Origin: Actinokineospora auranticolor
GTDB taxonomy: Bacteria; Actinomycetota; Actinomycetes; Mycobacteriales; Pseudonocardiaceae
NCBI RefSeq assembly: GCF_002934265.1
Contig: NZ_PTIX01000004.1
Span: 434,001-498,000, forward strand
Length of the DNA: 64,000 nucleotides
Direction of reading: 5' to 3'
Position numbers and translations under genes: made by a program. The notes under the pieces were generated by a model, which had not been told where the DNA came from, did no database searches, and worked only from the letters and a program-made list of their open reading frames with translations. Numbering within the stretch: the stretch's first letter is position 1; every line of letters starts with the position of its first letter. Below, piece by piece: positions 17,351-25,411 of the stretch.

Positions 17351-18115
17351 ATGTGGGACCCCGCGAAGTACCTGAGCTTCAGCGACCACCGGGCCAGGCC
17401 GTTCTTCGACCTGCTCGGCCGGGTGCGCGCCGAGAGCCCGCGCGCCGTGGTCGACCTGGGCTGCGGCCCGGGCAACCTGACCATCACCATGTCGCAGCGC
17501 TGGCCCAACACCCGGCTCACGGCGATCGACACCTCGGCGGAGATGGTCGCCGCCGCCCGGACGCGCGGCGTCGCCGCCGAGGTCGCCGACCTGCGCGAGT
17601 GGGTGCCCGACGAGGACGTCGAGGTGGTGATCAGCAACGCGGCCCTGCAGTGGGTGCCCGGGCACCCCGAGCTGCTGAGCCGGTGGGCGCGGGCGCTGCC
17701 GTCCGGCGCCTGGCTCGGCGTGCAGGTGCCGGGCAACTTCAACGCCCCCTCCCACGCCCTGCTGCGTGAGCTGGTGGCCGAGCCCGAGTGGTTCGACCGG
17801 CTGGAGCCGGTGCGGCTGCGCGAGGAGGACGCGACGCTCCCGCCGGAGGGCTACGCCGAACTGCTCACCGAAGCGGGCTGCGAGGTCGACGCCTGGGAGA
17901 CCACCTACCTGCAGCGCCTCGACGGTCCGGACGCGGTGCTCGAGTGGATCACCGGCACGGCCCTGCGCCCGATCCGCGCGACCCTGGCCGACGACGACTG
18001 GCAGGAGTTCCGCACGGCCCTGGCGCCGCGGCTGGCCGAGGCGTACCCGCGGCGGCCGGACGGCACGACCTGGTTCCCGTTCCGCCGGGTCTTCTTCGTC
18101 GCCCGGATCCGCTGA
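17351..18115 (+). CDS. tam: Trans-aconitate 2-methyltransferase
   Basis: A 254-residue SAM-dependent methyltransferase. The N-terminal WDPAKYLSFSDHRARPFFDLL and motif I VVDLGCGPGNLTITM (SAM binding, about 35-50) are typical of Tam, as are AIDTSAEMVAAAR, ISNAALQWVPGHPELL and the C-terminal WITGTALRPIRATL. The enzyme would methylate trans-aconitate, removing an aconitase inhibitor. GGAGG six bases upstream fixes the ATG at 17351. It is followed by the MOSC gene with a one-base gap, so the two form an operon controlled by the palindrome upstream. Confidence 0.9.
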   Translation: MWDPAKYLSFSDHRARPFFDLLGRVRAESPRAVVDLGCGPGNLTITMSQRWPNTRLTAIDTSAEMVAAARTRGVAAEVADLREWVPDEDVEVVISNAALQWVPGHPELLSRWARALPSGAWLGVQVPGNFNAPSHALLRELVAEPEWFDRLEPVRLREEDATLPPEGYAELLTEAGCEVDAWETTYLQRLDGPDAVLEWITGTALRPIRATLADDDWQEFRTALAPRLAEAYPRRPDGTTWFPFRRVFFVARIR

Positions 18116-18116
18116 C

Positions 18117-18782
18117 GTGCGCGTCGGAATCCTGGCCCGCTACCCCGTGAAGTCGCTGCGGGGCGAATCGGTCGAGGTGCTGGAGGTCGACGGCCGGGGC
18201 GCGGTGGACGACCGCCGGTGGGCCCTCCGCGCGGCGAACGGGAAGCTCGGGTCCGGGAAGAGCACCAACCGGTTCACCCGCTTACCGCGCCTGCTGGACA
18301 TGTGGTCCAAACGCGTCTGGGGCGTGCACACCGTCGTCGGGTTACCCGACGGCCGCGAGTACGCCACGGTCGACGAGAAGGTGCACGAGGCCGTGTCCGA
18401 GGTGGTCGGGCAGCCGGTGACCGTCGTCGAGGAAGGCGAGGTCCCGCACCTCGACGCGGGACCCGTCCACCTGGTCACCACCGCCTCGCTGCGGTGGCTG
18501 GGCGCGGAATGGGAGCGCGCCCGGCCCAACATCGTGATCGATGTCGACGGCGAGGACCGGGTCGAGGACGAGTGGATCGGCAGGCGGCTGACCGTCGGCA
18601 CCGCCGAACTGGAGATCACCCGTCCGGTGATCCGGTGCGTGATGCTCGACCACGCCCAAGGCGAGTTGCCCGCCGTCGACCTGTTGCGGAACCTCGCCCC
18701 GCAGGACATGACCTTCGGCGTGTACGCCACCGTCCGCCGACCGGGTGTCATGGGAACGGGGGACGTGGTGCGGTTCGGGTGA
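18117..18782 (+). CDS. MOSC domain protein
   Basis: A 221-residue MOSC protein (molybdenum cofactor sulfurase C-terminal family). The N-terminal beta-barrel begins GILARYPVKSLRGESVEVLEVDGRGAVDDRRWAL. The conserved Cys lies in the C-terminal RPVIRCVMLDHAQGE. Members such as YiiM and mARC relatives bind molybdenum cofactor and act on N-hydroxylated or sulfur compounds; the substrate here is unknown. It starts one base after the tam stop and ends eight bases before a convergent small gene. Confidence 0.88.
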   Translation: MRVGILARYPVKSLRGESVEVLEVDGRGAVDDRRWALRAANGKLGSGKSTNRFTRLPRLLDMWSKRVWGVHTVVGLPDGREYATVDEKVHEAVSEVVGQPVTVVEEGEVPHLDAGPVHLVTTASLRWLGAEWERARPNIVIDVDGEDRVEDEWIGRRLTVGTAELEITRPVIRCVMLDHAQGELPAVDLLRNLAPQDMTFGVYATVRRPGVMGTGDVVRFG

Positions 18783-18790
18783 CGCGGGTG

Positions 18791-18994
18791 CTAGCCCTTG
18801 CCGCCGATCTTGGCCCGGGCGATGCCCGCGGCGCCCTGGACCGCCGGGTGGTCGACGATCCGCCGGTACGTGCGCAGGATCTGCTCGTACCGCCCGCGCC
18901 CCGCCTTCGCCCCGAGCACGTACCCCACCCCGGCACCCACCAGGAATCCGAACACCGGCACCTCCACCCTCGTCGACCCGCGCCGTCGCACCAT
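18791..18994 (-). CDS. Small YtxH-like membrane protein
   Basis: A 67-residue protein with one short transmembrane segment (VPVFGFLVGAGVGYVLGAKAG) followed by a basic amphipathic tail (GRGRYEQILRTYRRIVDHPAV). The glycine-rich segment followed by AKAGRGRYEQI is typical of the actinobacterial YtxH-like proteins. Role unknown. Convergent with the MOSC gene. Confidence 0.7.
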   Translation of the reverse strand: MVRRRGSTRVEVPVFGFLVGAGVGYVLGAKAGRGRYEQILRTYRRIVDHPAVQGAAGIARAKIGGKG

Positions 18995-19110
18995 CCTGCC
19001 GCACGCGGGCGATCACCGCTCCGGGCAGCTACGGGGTACCCCGCAAAACCGAGTGGCGGGTATGCGCTAGAGTTACCTCCGTCGGGTTGAACCCCCGGCG
19101 GAGGTGCCCT

Positions 19111-19183
19111 TCCTCCATAGCTCAATTGGCAGAGCATTCGACTGTTAATCGAAGGGTTGCTGGTTCGAGTCCAGCTGGAGGAG
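19111..19183 (+). tRNA. tRNA-Asn (GUU)
   Basis: The acceptor TCCTCCA pairs with TGGAGGA, followed by discriminator G at 19183. The D-arm is AGCTCAATTGGCAGAGC, the anticodon loop is CTGTTAA with anticodon GTT, and the T-arm is CTGGTTCGAGTCCAG. The 3' CCA is not encoded. A strong terminator follows. Confidence 0.95.
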
Positions 19184-19186
19184 CCG

Positions 19187-19221
19187 AGAAGAACCCCAGG
19201 TCGTTGACCTGGGGTTCTTCT
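19187..19221 (+). terminator. Terminator after tRNA-Asn
   Basis: Perfect 16-bp stem AGAAGAACCCCAGGTC / GACCTGGGGTTCTTCT with a GTT loop, four bases past the tRNA, followed by CGTTGT. Confidence 0.85.
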
Positions 19222-19362
19222 CGTTGTGGCGCACGCGGTTACCGCTATGACGGCCCGTAACTCCTGGCGTTCACCCGATCTAGCGACTTCTCGACCAGAG
19301 TTGATCAAGTCGCGCCATCCTCGCTCCCCGGACGCACACCCTGGGTAAGATCCTCCGGGTTG

Positions 19363-19436
19363 GGGGCGGTAGCTCAGCCGGTTAGAGCAGAGGACTCATA
19401 ATCCTTGGGCCGTGGGTTCGAGTCCCACCCGCCCCA
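19363..19436 (+). tRNA. tRNA with CAU anticodon (elongator Met, or Ile2)
   Basis: GGGGCGG (19363-19369) pairs with CCGCCCC, discriminator A at 19436. The D-arm is GCTCAGCCGGTTAGAGC, the anticodon loop is CTCATAA, and the T-arm is GTGGGTTCGAGTCCCAC. No encoded CCA. It lacks the initiator features (unpaired position 1, GGG/CCC anticodon stem). Lysidine modification, which would make it tRNA-Ile2, cannot be judged from DNA. Confidence 0.9.
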
Positions 19437-19806
19437 CGGACTTGGGCTACCCATGTCCACGGACTGCGTGGACATGGCGTCCGTCATCGATTCTGGGGGC
19501 CGAGCCCCCAGACCTCCACGGTGCGAGCTTCTCCCGACCCAGCGTGGGGGAGTGGCGGGGGACCAGCGTGGGGAAGTGGCGGGGGGAACCGGCGCGGGAT
19601 GGGTGTGCGTTCGCCGGAACCGGGTGGCGAGACTGTCGGGCCGGTGACGGGGTTTGCGGGGTCGGGCGGCGGGTTCGCCGGGCCGGTTGATGTGGGTGCG
19701 GGGCTAGTTGGGGTTGTGTGTGGGTGTGGGCGGCGTGAGTGGGCCGTTGCCGGGGGTGGTGTGGTGGTGGGGAGTTTGCGGCTGGGGTGTCTGTTGTGGA
19801 CGGTTA
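19437..19806. other. Intergenic region after the tRNAs with two hairpins
   Basis: No gene supported. It contains a terminator-like hairpin (19451-19477), then a second hairpin TCTGGGGGC/GCCCCCAGA (19492-19512) followed by AGACCTCCACGGTGCG. A related copy of the second element lies on the minus strand at 59451-59482. The remainder is G/T-rich without structure that I can name. Confidence 0.55.
19451..19477 (+). terminator. Terminator after the CAU tRNA
   Basis: CCATGTCCACG (19451-19461) pairs with CGTGGACATGG (19467-19477) around a five-base loop, 15 bases past the tRNA. Confidence 0.7.
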
Positions 19807-20394
19807 TTACCTGGCACGGTCGTAGGTGGTGGCGATTTCGCCGTGGGGGCCACGGGATAGGTGGATGAGGGTCCACTTGGTACTCGGGAGGTTTGTGGTG
19901 AAGAGGGGGGTGCCGCCGCCTGCGATCTCCGGGGTGGTGATCAGGTGCAGGCGGTCGATGAGGTCGGCGGCCAGTAGGGGCTTGAGGACGGTTGGGCTGA
20001 CGTTGACGAGGATGTCGCCTTCGCCGGTTGTTTTGAGGTCGGTGATGACGTCGGTGGCGGGGGCGTTGACGACGCGGGTGTTGTTCCAGGGGGCCGTGGT
20101 CAGGGTTGTGGAGAGGACTAGCTTTTCCACGTCCACCAGCCACTTCGCGTAGGCGCGGTCGCGGGGGTCGGCGGTTTCGTCCGTGGCGACCGACGGCCAG
20201 AAGCCCAGGAAGCCCTCCGCGCAGTTGCGGCCCAGGACGGCGGTTGTGGCGCCGTTCCAGATGCGGGTCAAGTGGTCGCGGGCCACGTCGGTGACCGCGT
20301 ACGGGACGATCGCGCCCAGGTCGCCTGGGCCTGCGGGGCCGTTGTAGCGGCCGTCGAGGGTGATGTTGATGTTGGCGGTCACCTTGCGGGGCAT
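19807..20394 (-). CDS. Dihydrofolate reductase-like (RibD C-terminal) family protein
   Basis: A 195-residue protein of the DHFR/RibD_C fold: N-terminal strand with NINITLDGRYNGPAGPGDLGA, then NGATTAVLGRNCAEGFLGFWP, and the C-terminal GEGDILVNVSPTVLKPLLAADLIDRLHLITTPEIAGGGTPLF. This subgroup is common in actinobacteria as NADPH-dependent reductases of unknown substrate; it is not the housekeeping folA. It lies 20 bp downstream of the ArsR-SRPBCC gene on the same strand, so the regulator is probably cotranscribed and may control the pair. Confidence 0.85.
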   Translation of the reverse strand: MPRKVTANINITLDGRYNGPAGPGDLGAIVPYAVTDVARDHLTRIWNGATTAVLGRNCAEGFLGFWPSVATDETADPRDRAYAKWLVDVEKLVLSTTLTTAPWNNTRVVNAPATDVITDLKTTGEGDILVNVSPTVLKPLLAADLIDRLHLITTPEIAGGGTPLFTTNLPSTKWTLIHLSRGPHGEIATTYDRAR

Positions 20395-20414
20395 GGCGGT
20401 GGTTCCTTTGCGGT

Positions 20415-21212
20415 TCAGTGGGAAGCGTTGATGGCGTGGACGAGTTGGTCGAGCACCTGGGCCCAGCCGGTGCCGATGCCCGCGATGTAGGGGGCGGACT
20501 CGACCGTCGAGTCGGTGATCCGGAGGTCGACGCGGAGTTGGGTGCCCTCCGGGGTGGGGGCGAGGTGGATGTCGTAGTGGCCGGTGAAGGAGACGACCCC
20601 GGTTTCGTTGAGGACCGAGAGGGTGAACTCCAGGTGCTCCAGCGGTACCGCGGTGCGGACTCGGCCCTCGGATCGGTATCGGCCGTCGGCGTCGCGGTAT
20701 TCAAGGACCGCCTGTCCGCCCGGTTTTGGCTCCAGGACGCACTCGGAGACCGTCATGGGGGGTGGGGCCCACCAGGAGCCGAGCAGCGCCGGGTCGACCC
20801 AGTGCCGCCACACGACGTCCGGGGGTGCGGCCAGTGCTCGCTCGAAGGAGAAGGTGCGGCCGTCGGCCCATCGGTCCTGGTCCGCTGCCACCGTCTCGAC
20901 CTCGATGGCGGCCCGGTAGCGCGCGATGACGTCCAGTTCGCCCTGGTGTGCCTCGGCGATCTCGACCAGCGCCCGCACGCGGCTCGCGAAGTCGGCCAGC
21001 GGGCCGGGCTCGATGGCGTAGACCCGCCGTTGCCCCAGCGGGTGGACCGCGACCAGGCCGACGCGCGCCAGGGTCTGCAGGTGTTTCGTGGTTTGCGGCT
21101 GCCGCAACCCGGTCAGCTCGGCCAACTCGCCGACCGACCGTGGTCGCGTGGCCAGCAGCTCCACGATCTGCCAGCGTGCGGCGTCCCCGAGTGCCGAGGC
21201 GATGTCCTCCAT
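20415..21212 (-). CDS. ArsR-type HTH fused to an SRPBCC (AHSA1) domain
   Basis: A 265-residue two-domain protein. Residues about 1-85 form an ArsR winged helix (ALGDAARWQIVELLATRPRSVGELAELTGLRQPQTTKHLQTLARVGLV). Residues about 110-265 form an SRPBCC/AHSA1 domain (FSFERALAAPPDVVWRHWVDPALLGSWWAPPPMTVSECVLEPKPGG). No metal-site residues of SmtB type are visible. The SRPBCC cavity may sense a ligand. I took ATG 21212; an ATG at 21224 sits too close to GAGGA. An inverted repeat covers the promoter. It heads a probable operon with the DHFR-like gene. Confidence 0.88.
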   Translation of the reverse strand: MEDIASALGDAARWQIVELLATRPRSVGELAELTGLRQPQTTKHLQTLARVGLVAVHPLGQRRVYAIEPGPLADFASRVRALVEIAEAHQGELDVIARYRAAIEVETVAADQDRWADGRTFSFERALAAPPDVVWRHWVDPALLGSWWAPPPMTVSECVLEPKPGGQAVLEYRDADGRYRSEGRVRTAVPLEHLEFTLSVLNETGVVSFTGHYDIHLAPTPEGTQLRVDLRITDSTVESAPYIAGIGTGWAQVLDQLVHAINASH

Positions 21213-21216
21213 GACT

Positions 21217-21260
21217 AGAAGCATTCCTCATAGTGAATATTCGTGTCAAGGAATACTTCT
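21217..21260. promoter_or_regulatory. Inverted repeat over the start of the ArsR-SRPBCC gene
   Basis: AGAAGCATTCC (21217-21227) and GGAATACTTCT (21250-21260) are reverse complements with one mismatch, 22 bases apart, with a central GAATATTC. On the minus strand TTGACA overlaps the gap. It fits an autoregulatory operator of the fusion protein. Confidence 0.6.
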
Positions 21261-21654
21261 GGTGATCGACGGGTGACGCTGGGGCCGGGGAGGCTGAGGG
21301 CGGGGGCCTTGCGGACGTGGGGTCGACCTCGAGGGTCATCGCGGCCCGGTAGCGGCTGATGCGGGTGCCGAAAGCTGTCCGGCCATTGGCGCGCCGGGAG
21401 GAAGCATCGGCGATAGGCGGGGGTTTCCGGGAACGCGTGGACTTCCCTGCGGCCGTAGTGTCGCTCGGGTGTGGCGTAGTGCGCGTCGTTCGTCAGGAGG
21501 GTGACGATGTCGCCGCGTTTTCAGGCGGCTGCGTATTTTGTGGTCGTTTGGTGTGTTTTGGCGTCAAGGAAGGAAGGGGGTGGGCCGAGCATGCGGTTGC
21601 GGTGCGCGCGCAGCTCGGCCCGCGGTGGGCCGGTGGCCTCCTCGAACGCGCCGT
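21261..21654. other. Intergenic region without recognised features
   Basis: About 390 bp between the regulator promoter and the VOC gene. One short segment (GACCTCGAGGGTCATCGCGG, about 21325) resembles a piece of the adjacent ArsR-SRPBCC gene and may be a duplication remnant. I see no gene or clear hairpin. Confidence 0.45.
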
Positions 21655-22065
21655 TCAGGAGGCCGAGCCCAGGATGTTGACCATCCACTGGATGCCGAAC
21701 CGGTCGGTGACCTGGCCGAACTCGTCGCCCCACATCTGCTTCTCCAGCGGCACCGTGATCTGGCCGCCGTCGCTGAGCTTCGCCCAGTAGCCGAGCAGCT
21801 TGTCGCGCTCGTCGCCGCTGAGGCTGATGGTGATGTTGGTGCCCGGCTGGTGGGTCATGCCCGGCGCCAGGTCGGAACCCATCAGCGTGAAGCCGTCCTC
21901 GGCCTCCAGCATGCCGTGCATGATGTTGTCGGCGATGCTCTCGTCGCCGCCGAACGCGCCGAAGGTGTTGAGCGCCAGTTCGCCGCCGAACACGCCCTGG
22001 TAGCACTCCAGCGCCTCGCGCGCGTTGCCGGAGAAGTTGATGTAGGGGTTGAGCCGCTTCGCCAT
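21655..22065 (-). CDS. VOC family protein, PhnB-like
   Basis: A 136-residue glyoxalase/bleomycin-resistance fold protein of the PhnB-like subgroup: LNPYINFSGNAREALECYQGVFGGELALNTFGAF, MLEAEDGFTLMGSDLAPGM, LSGDERDKLLGYWAKLSDGGQITVPLEKQMWGDEFGQVTDRFGIQWMVNI. AGGAG nine bases upstream supports ATG 22065. These proteins are often encoded near SRPBCC regulators; the substrate is unknown. Confidence 0.88.
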   Translation of the reverse strand: MAKRLNPYINFSGNAREALECYQGVFGGELALNTFGAFGGDESIADNIMHGMLEAEDGFTLMGSDLAPGMTHQPGTNITISLSGDERDKLLGYWAKLSDGGQITVPLEKQMWGDEFGQVTDRFGIQWMVNILGSAS

Positions 22066-22115
22066 CGTGATCCACTCCTGGGGGACGGTCTGTGTGACGG
22101 CGGCATCGTCGCAGA

Positions 22116-22850
22116 TCAGGCGGGGGGCGACAACGTGAGCCGGGTGCGCAGGCGGTCCACCACGGACGGTGCCAGACCCACCGGTCCGAGCACGTAGTCC
22201 GCGACCGAGCCGTGCTCGGCCAGCAGGTCCGCGAGGAACAAGCGCATGGTCTCCGCGGGCGCGTGGCCGTACCAGTGCCACGCGGGCGGGCGACCTTCGT
22301 TCTCCGCTCGCCAGTCGGCCACCAGCCGTTCGGTCGCCAGCCCGGTCAGCGCGAAGTCGGCGACGACGTCGGACTCCGACACCCCGACCAGCGCCAGCAC
22401 CAGCGCCGCCAGCACCCCCGTGCGGTCCTTGCCCGACGCGCAGTGGAACACCGCGGTCCCCGGCTCGGCCAGCGCGGTCAGCGCGGCCCGCAGTTCCACC
22501 ACCCCGTCCTCGGCGTACTCCAGGTAGCGGTCCGCCAGGTACCGGCCGGGGTCGACCGCGGAGTCGAGACCGGTCTGGTCGAACGCGCGGTGCTCGATCG
22601 GCAGGTGGTGGTACACCAGACCGGGCAGCGCGGGCACCCGCCCGCGCGCGGCGATCTCGTAGTCGTGCCGCAGGTCGATCACCGTCCGCACGTCGAGTTC
22701 CCGGAATCGGTCCAGGTCGGTCCCGGCGAGCTTGCCGAGCGAGTCCGAGCGGTACAGCAGACCCCAGCGGACCGCGCCGCCGTCCGCGGTCGGGTAACCG
22801 CCGAGGTCGCGGAAGTTGTGCAGGCGGTCGAAGTCGAGGTGTCTACGCAC
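22116..22850 (-). CDS. Tyrosine-protein phosphatase (dual-specificity-like, PTP-B type)
   Basis: A 244-residue phosphatase. The N-terminus has FDRLHNFRDLGGYPTADGGAVRWGLLYRSDSLGKL, typical of the MptpB-like family. The active-site loop is HCASGKDRTG with Cys137 and Arg143 of the C-x5-R signature; the Lys and Asp in the loop fit the MptpB group, which can also accept phosphoinositides. No signal peptide. GTG 22850 is chosen since homologues start near RRHLDFDRLHNFRDLGG. Divergent from the chitinase gene. Confidence 0.9.
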   Translation of the reverse strand: MRRHLDFDRLHNFRDLGGYPTADGGAVRWGLLYRSDSLGKLAGTDLDRFRELDVRTVIDLRHDYEIAARGRVPALPGLVYHHLPIEHRAFDQTGLDSAVDPGRYLADRYLEYAEDGVVELRAALTALAEPGTAVFHCASGKDRTGVLAALVLALVGVSESDVVADFALTGLATERLVADWRAENEGRPPAWHWYGHAPAETMRLFLADLLAEHGSVADYVLGPVGLAPSVVDRLRTRLTLSPPA

Positions 22851-23033
22851 GGTGCCCGACCCTAGCCGCGCGCCGCCCTGGTACGCCGCCGGATATTTCG
22901 GGTGAATTGCCAGGCTCCTCGCCTTTGTATTAACTCTGTTCTCAAGATAACGGTTTTCCTGTTGGGGCAAATGCCCGCTTGGGTCGGTTTCCCGTTTTCC
23001 GACCTAGTTCGATGACCGTCTGACGCAACGGTC

Positions 23034-23039
23034 TTGACA
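23034..23039 (+). promoter_or_regulatory. Probable -35 element of the chitinase promoter
   Basis: TTGACA at 23034-23039, 91 bp upstream of the chitinase ATG. The DasR-like operator begins eight bases downstream, so it would lie between the -35 and -10 regions. A convincing -10 is not visible (CAATTT at 17-base spacing). Confidence 0.5.
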
Positions 23040-23046
23040 TCGGCTT

Positions 23047-23058
23047 TGGTCTAGTCCA
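23047..23058. promoter_or_regulatory. DasR-responsive element (dre)-like operator
   Basis: TGGTCTAGTCCA matches the Streptomyces dre core TGGTCTAGACCA at 11 of 12 positions. Chitinase genes are classical DasR targets: the repressor is released by glucosamine-6-phosphate. Position just downstream of TTGACA fits repression. Confidence 0.7.
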
Positions 23059-23130
23059 ATTTTGGGTAGCACCACCGCGACCGGGGTTGTCCGCCCGGTT
23101 GTGACCCCTTTCCCTGCACTGGAGCGCACG

Positions 23131-25248
23131 ATGCGGCTGTCCAGAAAACTGTTTTCCCTACTAACCATGGTCGCCACCGCCGCCACCGTCACCGGCGTCG
23201 TGGTCGGCACCTCGGCCGACGCCGCGCAGTCCGCGGCCAAGCCGTTGCCCGCCCGGGTGTTCGCGCCCTACTTCGAGGCCTGGACCGGGGAGAACCCGGC
23301 CACGCTCTCGGCCGCGTCCGGCGCGAAGCACCTGACCATGGCCTTCCTGCAGACCGCCAGCCCGGGTTCCTGCACGGCGCTGTGGAACGGCGACACCAGC
23401 ATGCCGATCGGCCAGGCCACCTTCGGCGCGGCGATCAAGACCATCCAGAACAACGGCGGTGACGTCATCCCGTCGTTCGGCGGCTACACCGCCGACACCA
23501 CCGGCACCGAGATCGCCGACAGCTGCACCGACGTCAACAAGATCTCGGGCGAGTGGCAGCGGCTGATCACCACCTACGACATCAGCCGGATCGACCTCGA
23601 CATCGAGGCCGACTCGATCGAGAACACCGCCGGTGTCGACCGCCGCAACAAGGCCATCAAGATCACCAAGGACTGGGCGAAGGCCAACGGCCGCCAGATC
23701 CAGTTCTCCTACACGCTGCCCACGACCGTTCAGGGTCTGGCCGACAGCGGTCGGAACCTGCTGCGCAACGCGGTGACCAACGGCGCTGAGATCGACGTCG
23801 TCAACATCATGACGTTCGACTACTACGACAACGCCGGCACCCACAACATGGCCAACGACACCAAGACCGCGGGCCAGGCCCTGGTCACCTACCTCGGCCA
23901 GCTGTACCCGAGCAAGACCCAGGCGCAGCTGTGGCAGATGGTCGGCATCACCGAGATGATCGGCGTCGACGACTTCGGCCCGGCCGAGACCTTCACCACC
24001 GCCGACGCGAACACCGTCCTCGCGTGGGCCAAGGAGAAGAACATCAACACCCTGTCGTTCTGGGCCCTCCAGCGCGACAACGGCAACTGCCCCGGCGGTG
24101 CCGCCCGCGACGACTGCTCCGGCATCGCGCAGGACCTGTACTACTTCAGCAAGACCTTCTCGCAGTACACCAGCGGCACGCAGAACCCGACCGACGACTT
24201 CTCCCTCGGCGTGAACCCCGCGTCGGTGTCGATCGACCCGGGCAAGTCCGGTACCGCCACGATCACCACCGCGGTCACCGCGGGCAACGCGCAGACCGTC
24301 TCGCTGTCGGCCGGTTCGGCCCAGGGCGGCGTCACCCCGACCGTCACCCCCGGTAGCGTCACCGCGGGCGGCTCGGCCACCGTCACCTTCGCCGCCGCGG
24401 CCAACGCGACCCCGGGCACCTACACCTTCACCGTGACCGGCTCCGCCGCCTCCGGCAGCAAGTCCGCCACCGTCTCGGTCAAGGTCAACGGCACCCAGCC
24501 GGGCAACGACTTCTCGCTCGCGGTCAACCCGGCCGAGGTCACCGTCGCCACCGGCAGCACCGCCACCACCCAGCTGACCACCGCGGTCACCGGCGGCAAC
24601 GCGCAGACCATCGCGCTGAGCCTGACCAAGCCGCAGAGCGGTGTCTCCGCCACCATCAACCCGACCAGCGTCACCGCGGGCAACTCGGCCACCATCACCG
24701 TGACCGCCGCGGGCAACGCCACCCCGGGCAAGTACACCTTCTCGGTCGGCGGCTCGGCGCCCTCGGGCAAGCACAGCACCTCGTTCACCGTGACCGTGCA
24801 GGGCGGCACCCCGGGTGGTTCCGTGGCCAACGGTGACTTCGAGTCCGGCGTGCTGGCCCCGTGGACCGCGGTCGACGGCACCACCGTCGTCACCTCGCCC
24901 ACCCACGGCGGCGGCCACGCCCTCTCCGTCGGTGCGAGCAACTCGAGCACCGGTGAGGCCAGCCAGCAGGTCACCCTGGAGCCGAACAAGTCGTACACGC
25001 TGCGCGCCTGGCTGCGCGGCAACTACGCCTACCTCGGCGTCCGCGGCGGCGCCAGCGCCACCACCTGGACCGTCGCCAGCGACTGGCAGGAGGTGACGCT
25101 GCCCTTCACCACCGGCGCCAACGGCACCGTGACGATCTACACCCACGGCTGGTACGGCCAGGGCGCCGTCTACGCCGACGACTTCAGCATCTCGTCGTCG
25201 GTCAAGGCAGTGCAGAAGCTCGCCACCACCAAGCACGGCATCAAGTAA
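23131..25248 (+). CDS. Secreted GH18 chitinase with two Ig-like repeats and a carbohydrate-binding module
   Basis: A 705-residue exported protein. A signal peptide covers about 1-32 (basic start, hydrophobic core, ADA). The GH18 domain follows to about 350; catalytic Glu159 lies in SRIDLDIEAD, which keeps D-x-D-x-E but replaces the first Asp-Gly of canonical DGxDxDxE. Two similar domains of about 100 residues (from about 356 and 460) start DDFSLGVNPASV and NDFSLAVNPAEV. From about 564 a jelly-roll binding module begins (VANGDFESGVLAPW, ending YADDFSIS). It would cleave chitin or related glycans outside the cell. GGAG precedes the ATG. Confidence 0.93.
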   Translation: MRLSRKLFSLLTMVATAATVTGVVVGTSADAAQSAAKPLPARVFAPYFEAWTGENPATLSAASGAKHLTMAFLQTASPGSCTALWNGDTSMPIGQATFGAAIKTIQNNGGDVIPSFGGYTADTTGTEIADSCTDVNKISGEWQRLITTYDISRIDLDIEADSIENTAGVDRRNKAIKITKDWAKANGRQIQFSYTLPTTVQGLADSGRNLLRNAVTNGAEIDVVNIMTFDYYDNAGTHNMANDTKTAGQALVTYLGQLYPSKTQAQLWQMVGITEMIGVDDFGPAETFTTADANTVLAWAKEKNINTLSFWALQRDNGNCPGGAARDDCSGIAQDLYYFSKTFSQYTSGTQNPTDDFSLGVNPASVSIDPGKSGTATITTAVTAGNAQTVSLSAGSAQGGVTPTVTPGSVTAGGSATVTFAAAANATPGTYTFTVTGSAASGSKSATVSVKVNGTQPGNDFSLAVNPAEVTVATGSTATTQLTTAVTGGNAQTIALSLTKPQSGVSATINPTSVTAGNSATITVTAAGNATPGKYTFSVGGSAPSGKHSTSFTVTVQGGTPGGSVANGDFESGVLAPWTAVDGTTVVTSPTHGGGHALSVGASNSSTGEASQQVTLEPNKSYTLRAWLRGNYAYLGVRGGASATTWTVASDWQEVTLPFTTGANGTVTIYTHGWYGQGAVYADDFSISSSVKAVQKLATTKHGIK

Positions 25249-25264
25249 GCACCACCCGAACGGA

Positions 25265-25300
25265 CAAGGTGGCGGGCGCCTGCAGGCGTCCGCCACCTTG
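25265..25300 (+). terminator. Terminator after the chitinase gene
   Basis: CAAGGTGGCGG (25265-25275) pairs with CCGCCACCTTG (25290-25300), and the loop contains CGCCTGCAGGCG, itself palindromic. It lies 17 bases past the stop. Confidence 0.85.
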
Positions 25301-25411
25301 GCTTCGCGGCCTGGGGTTGCCGCCGGCCCCCGGAATCCAGGCTACCGGCGGGGACCGACGGTACCGCCGGGTAGCGATCAAGCCTGTGGACAGCTCGCGA
25401 TCTTGGTTTGC

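Noticed and set aside
23161-25296. A 711-residue open frame on the minus strand over the chitinase gene
   Set aside because: It is a GC3-driven antisense shadow: Gly/Arg/Val-rich with no domain, while the plus-strand frame has a signal peptide, GH18 motif and binding modules.
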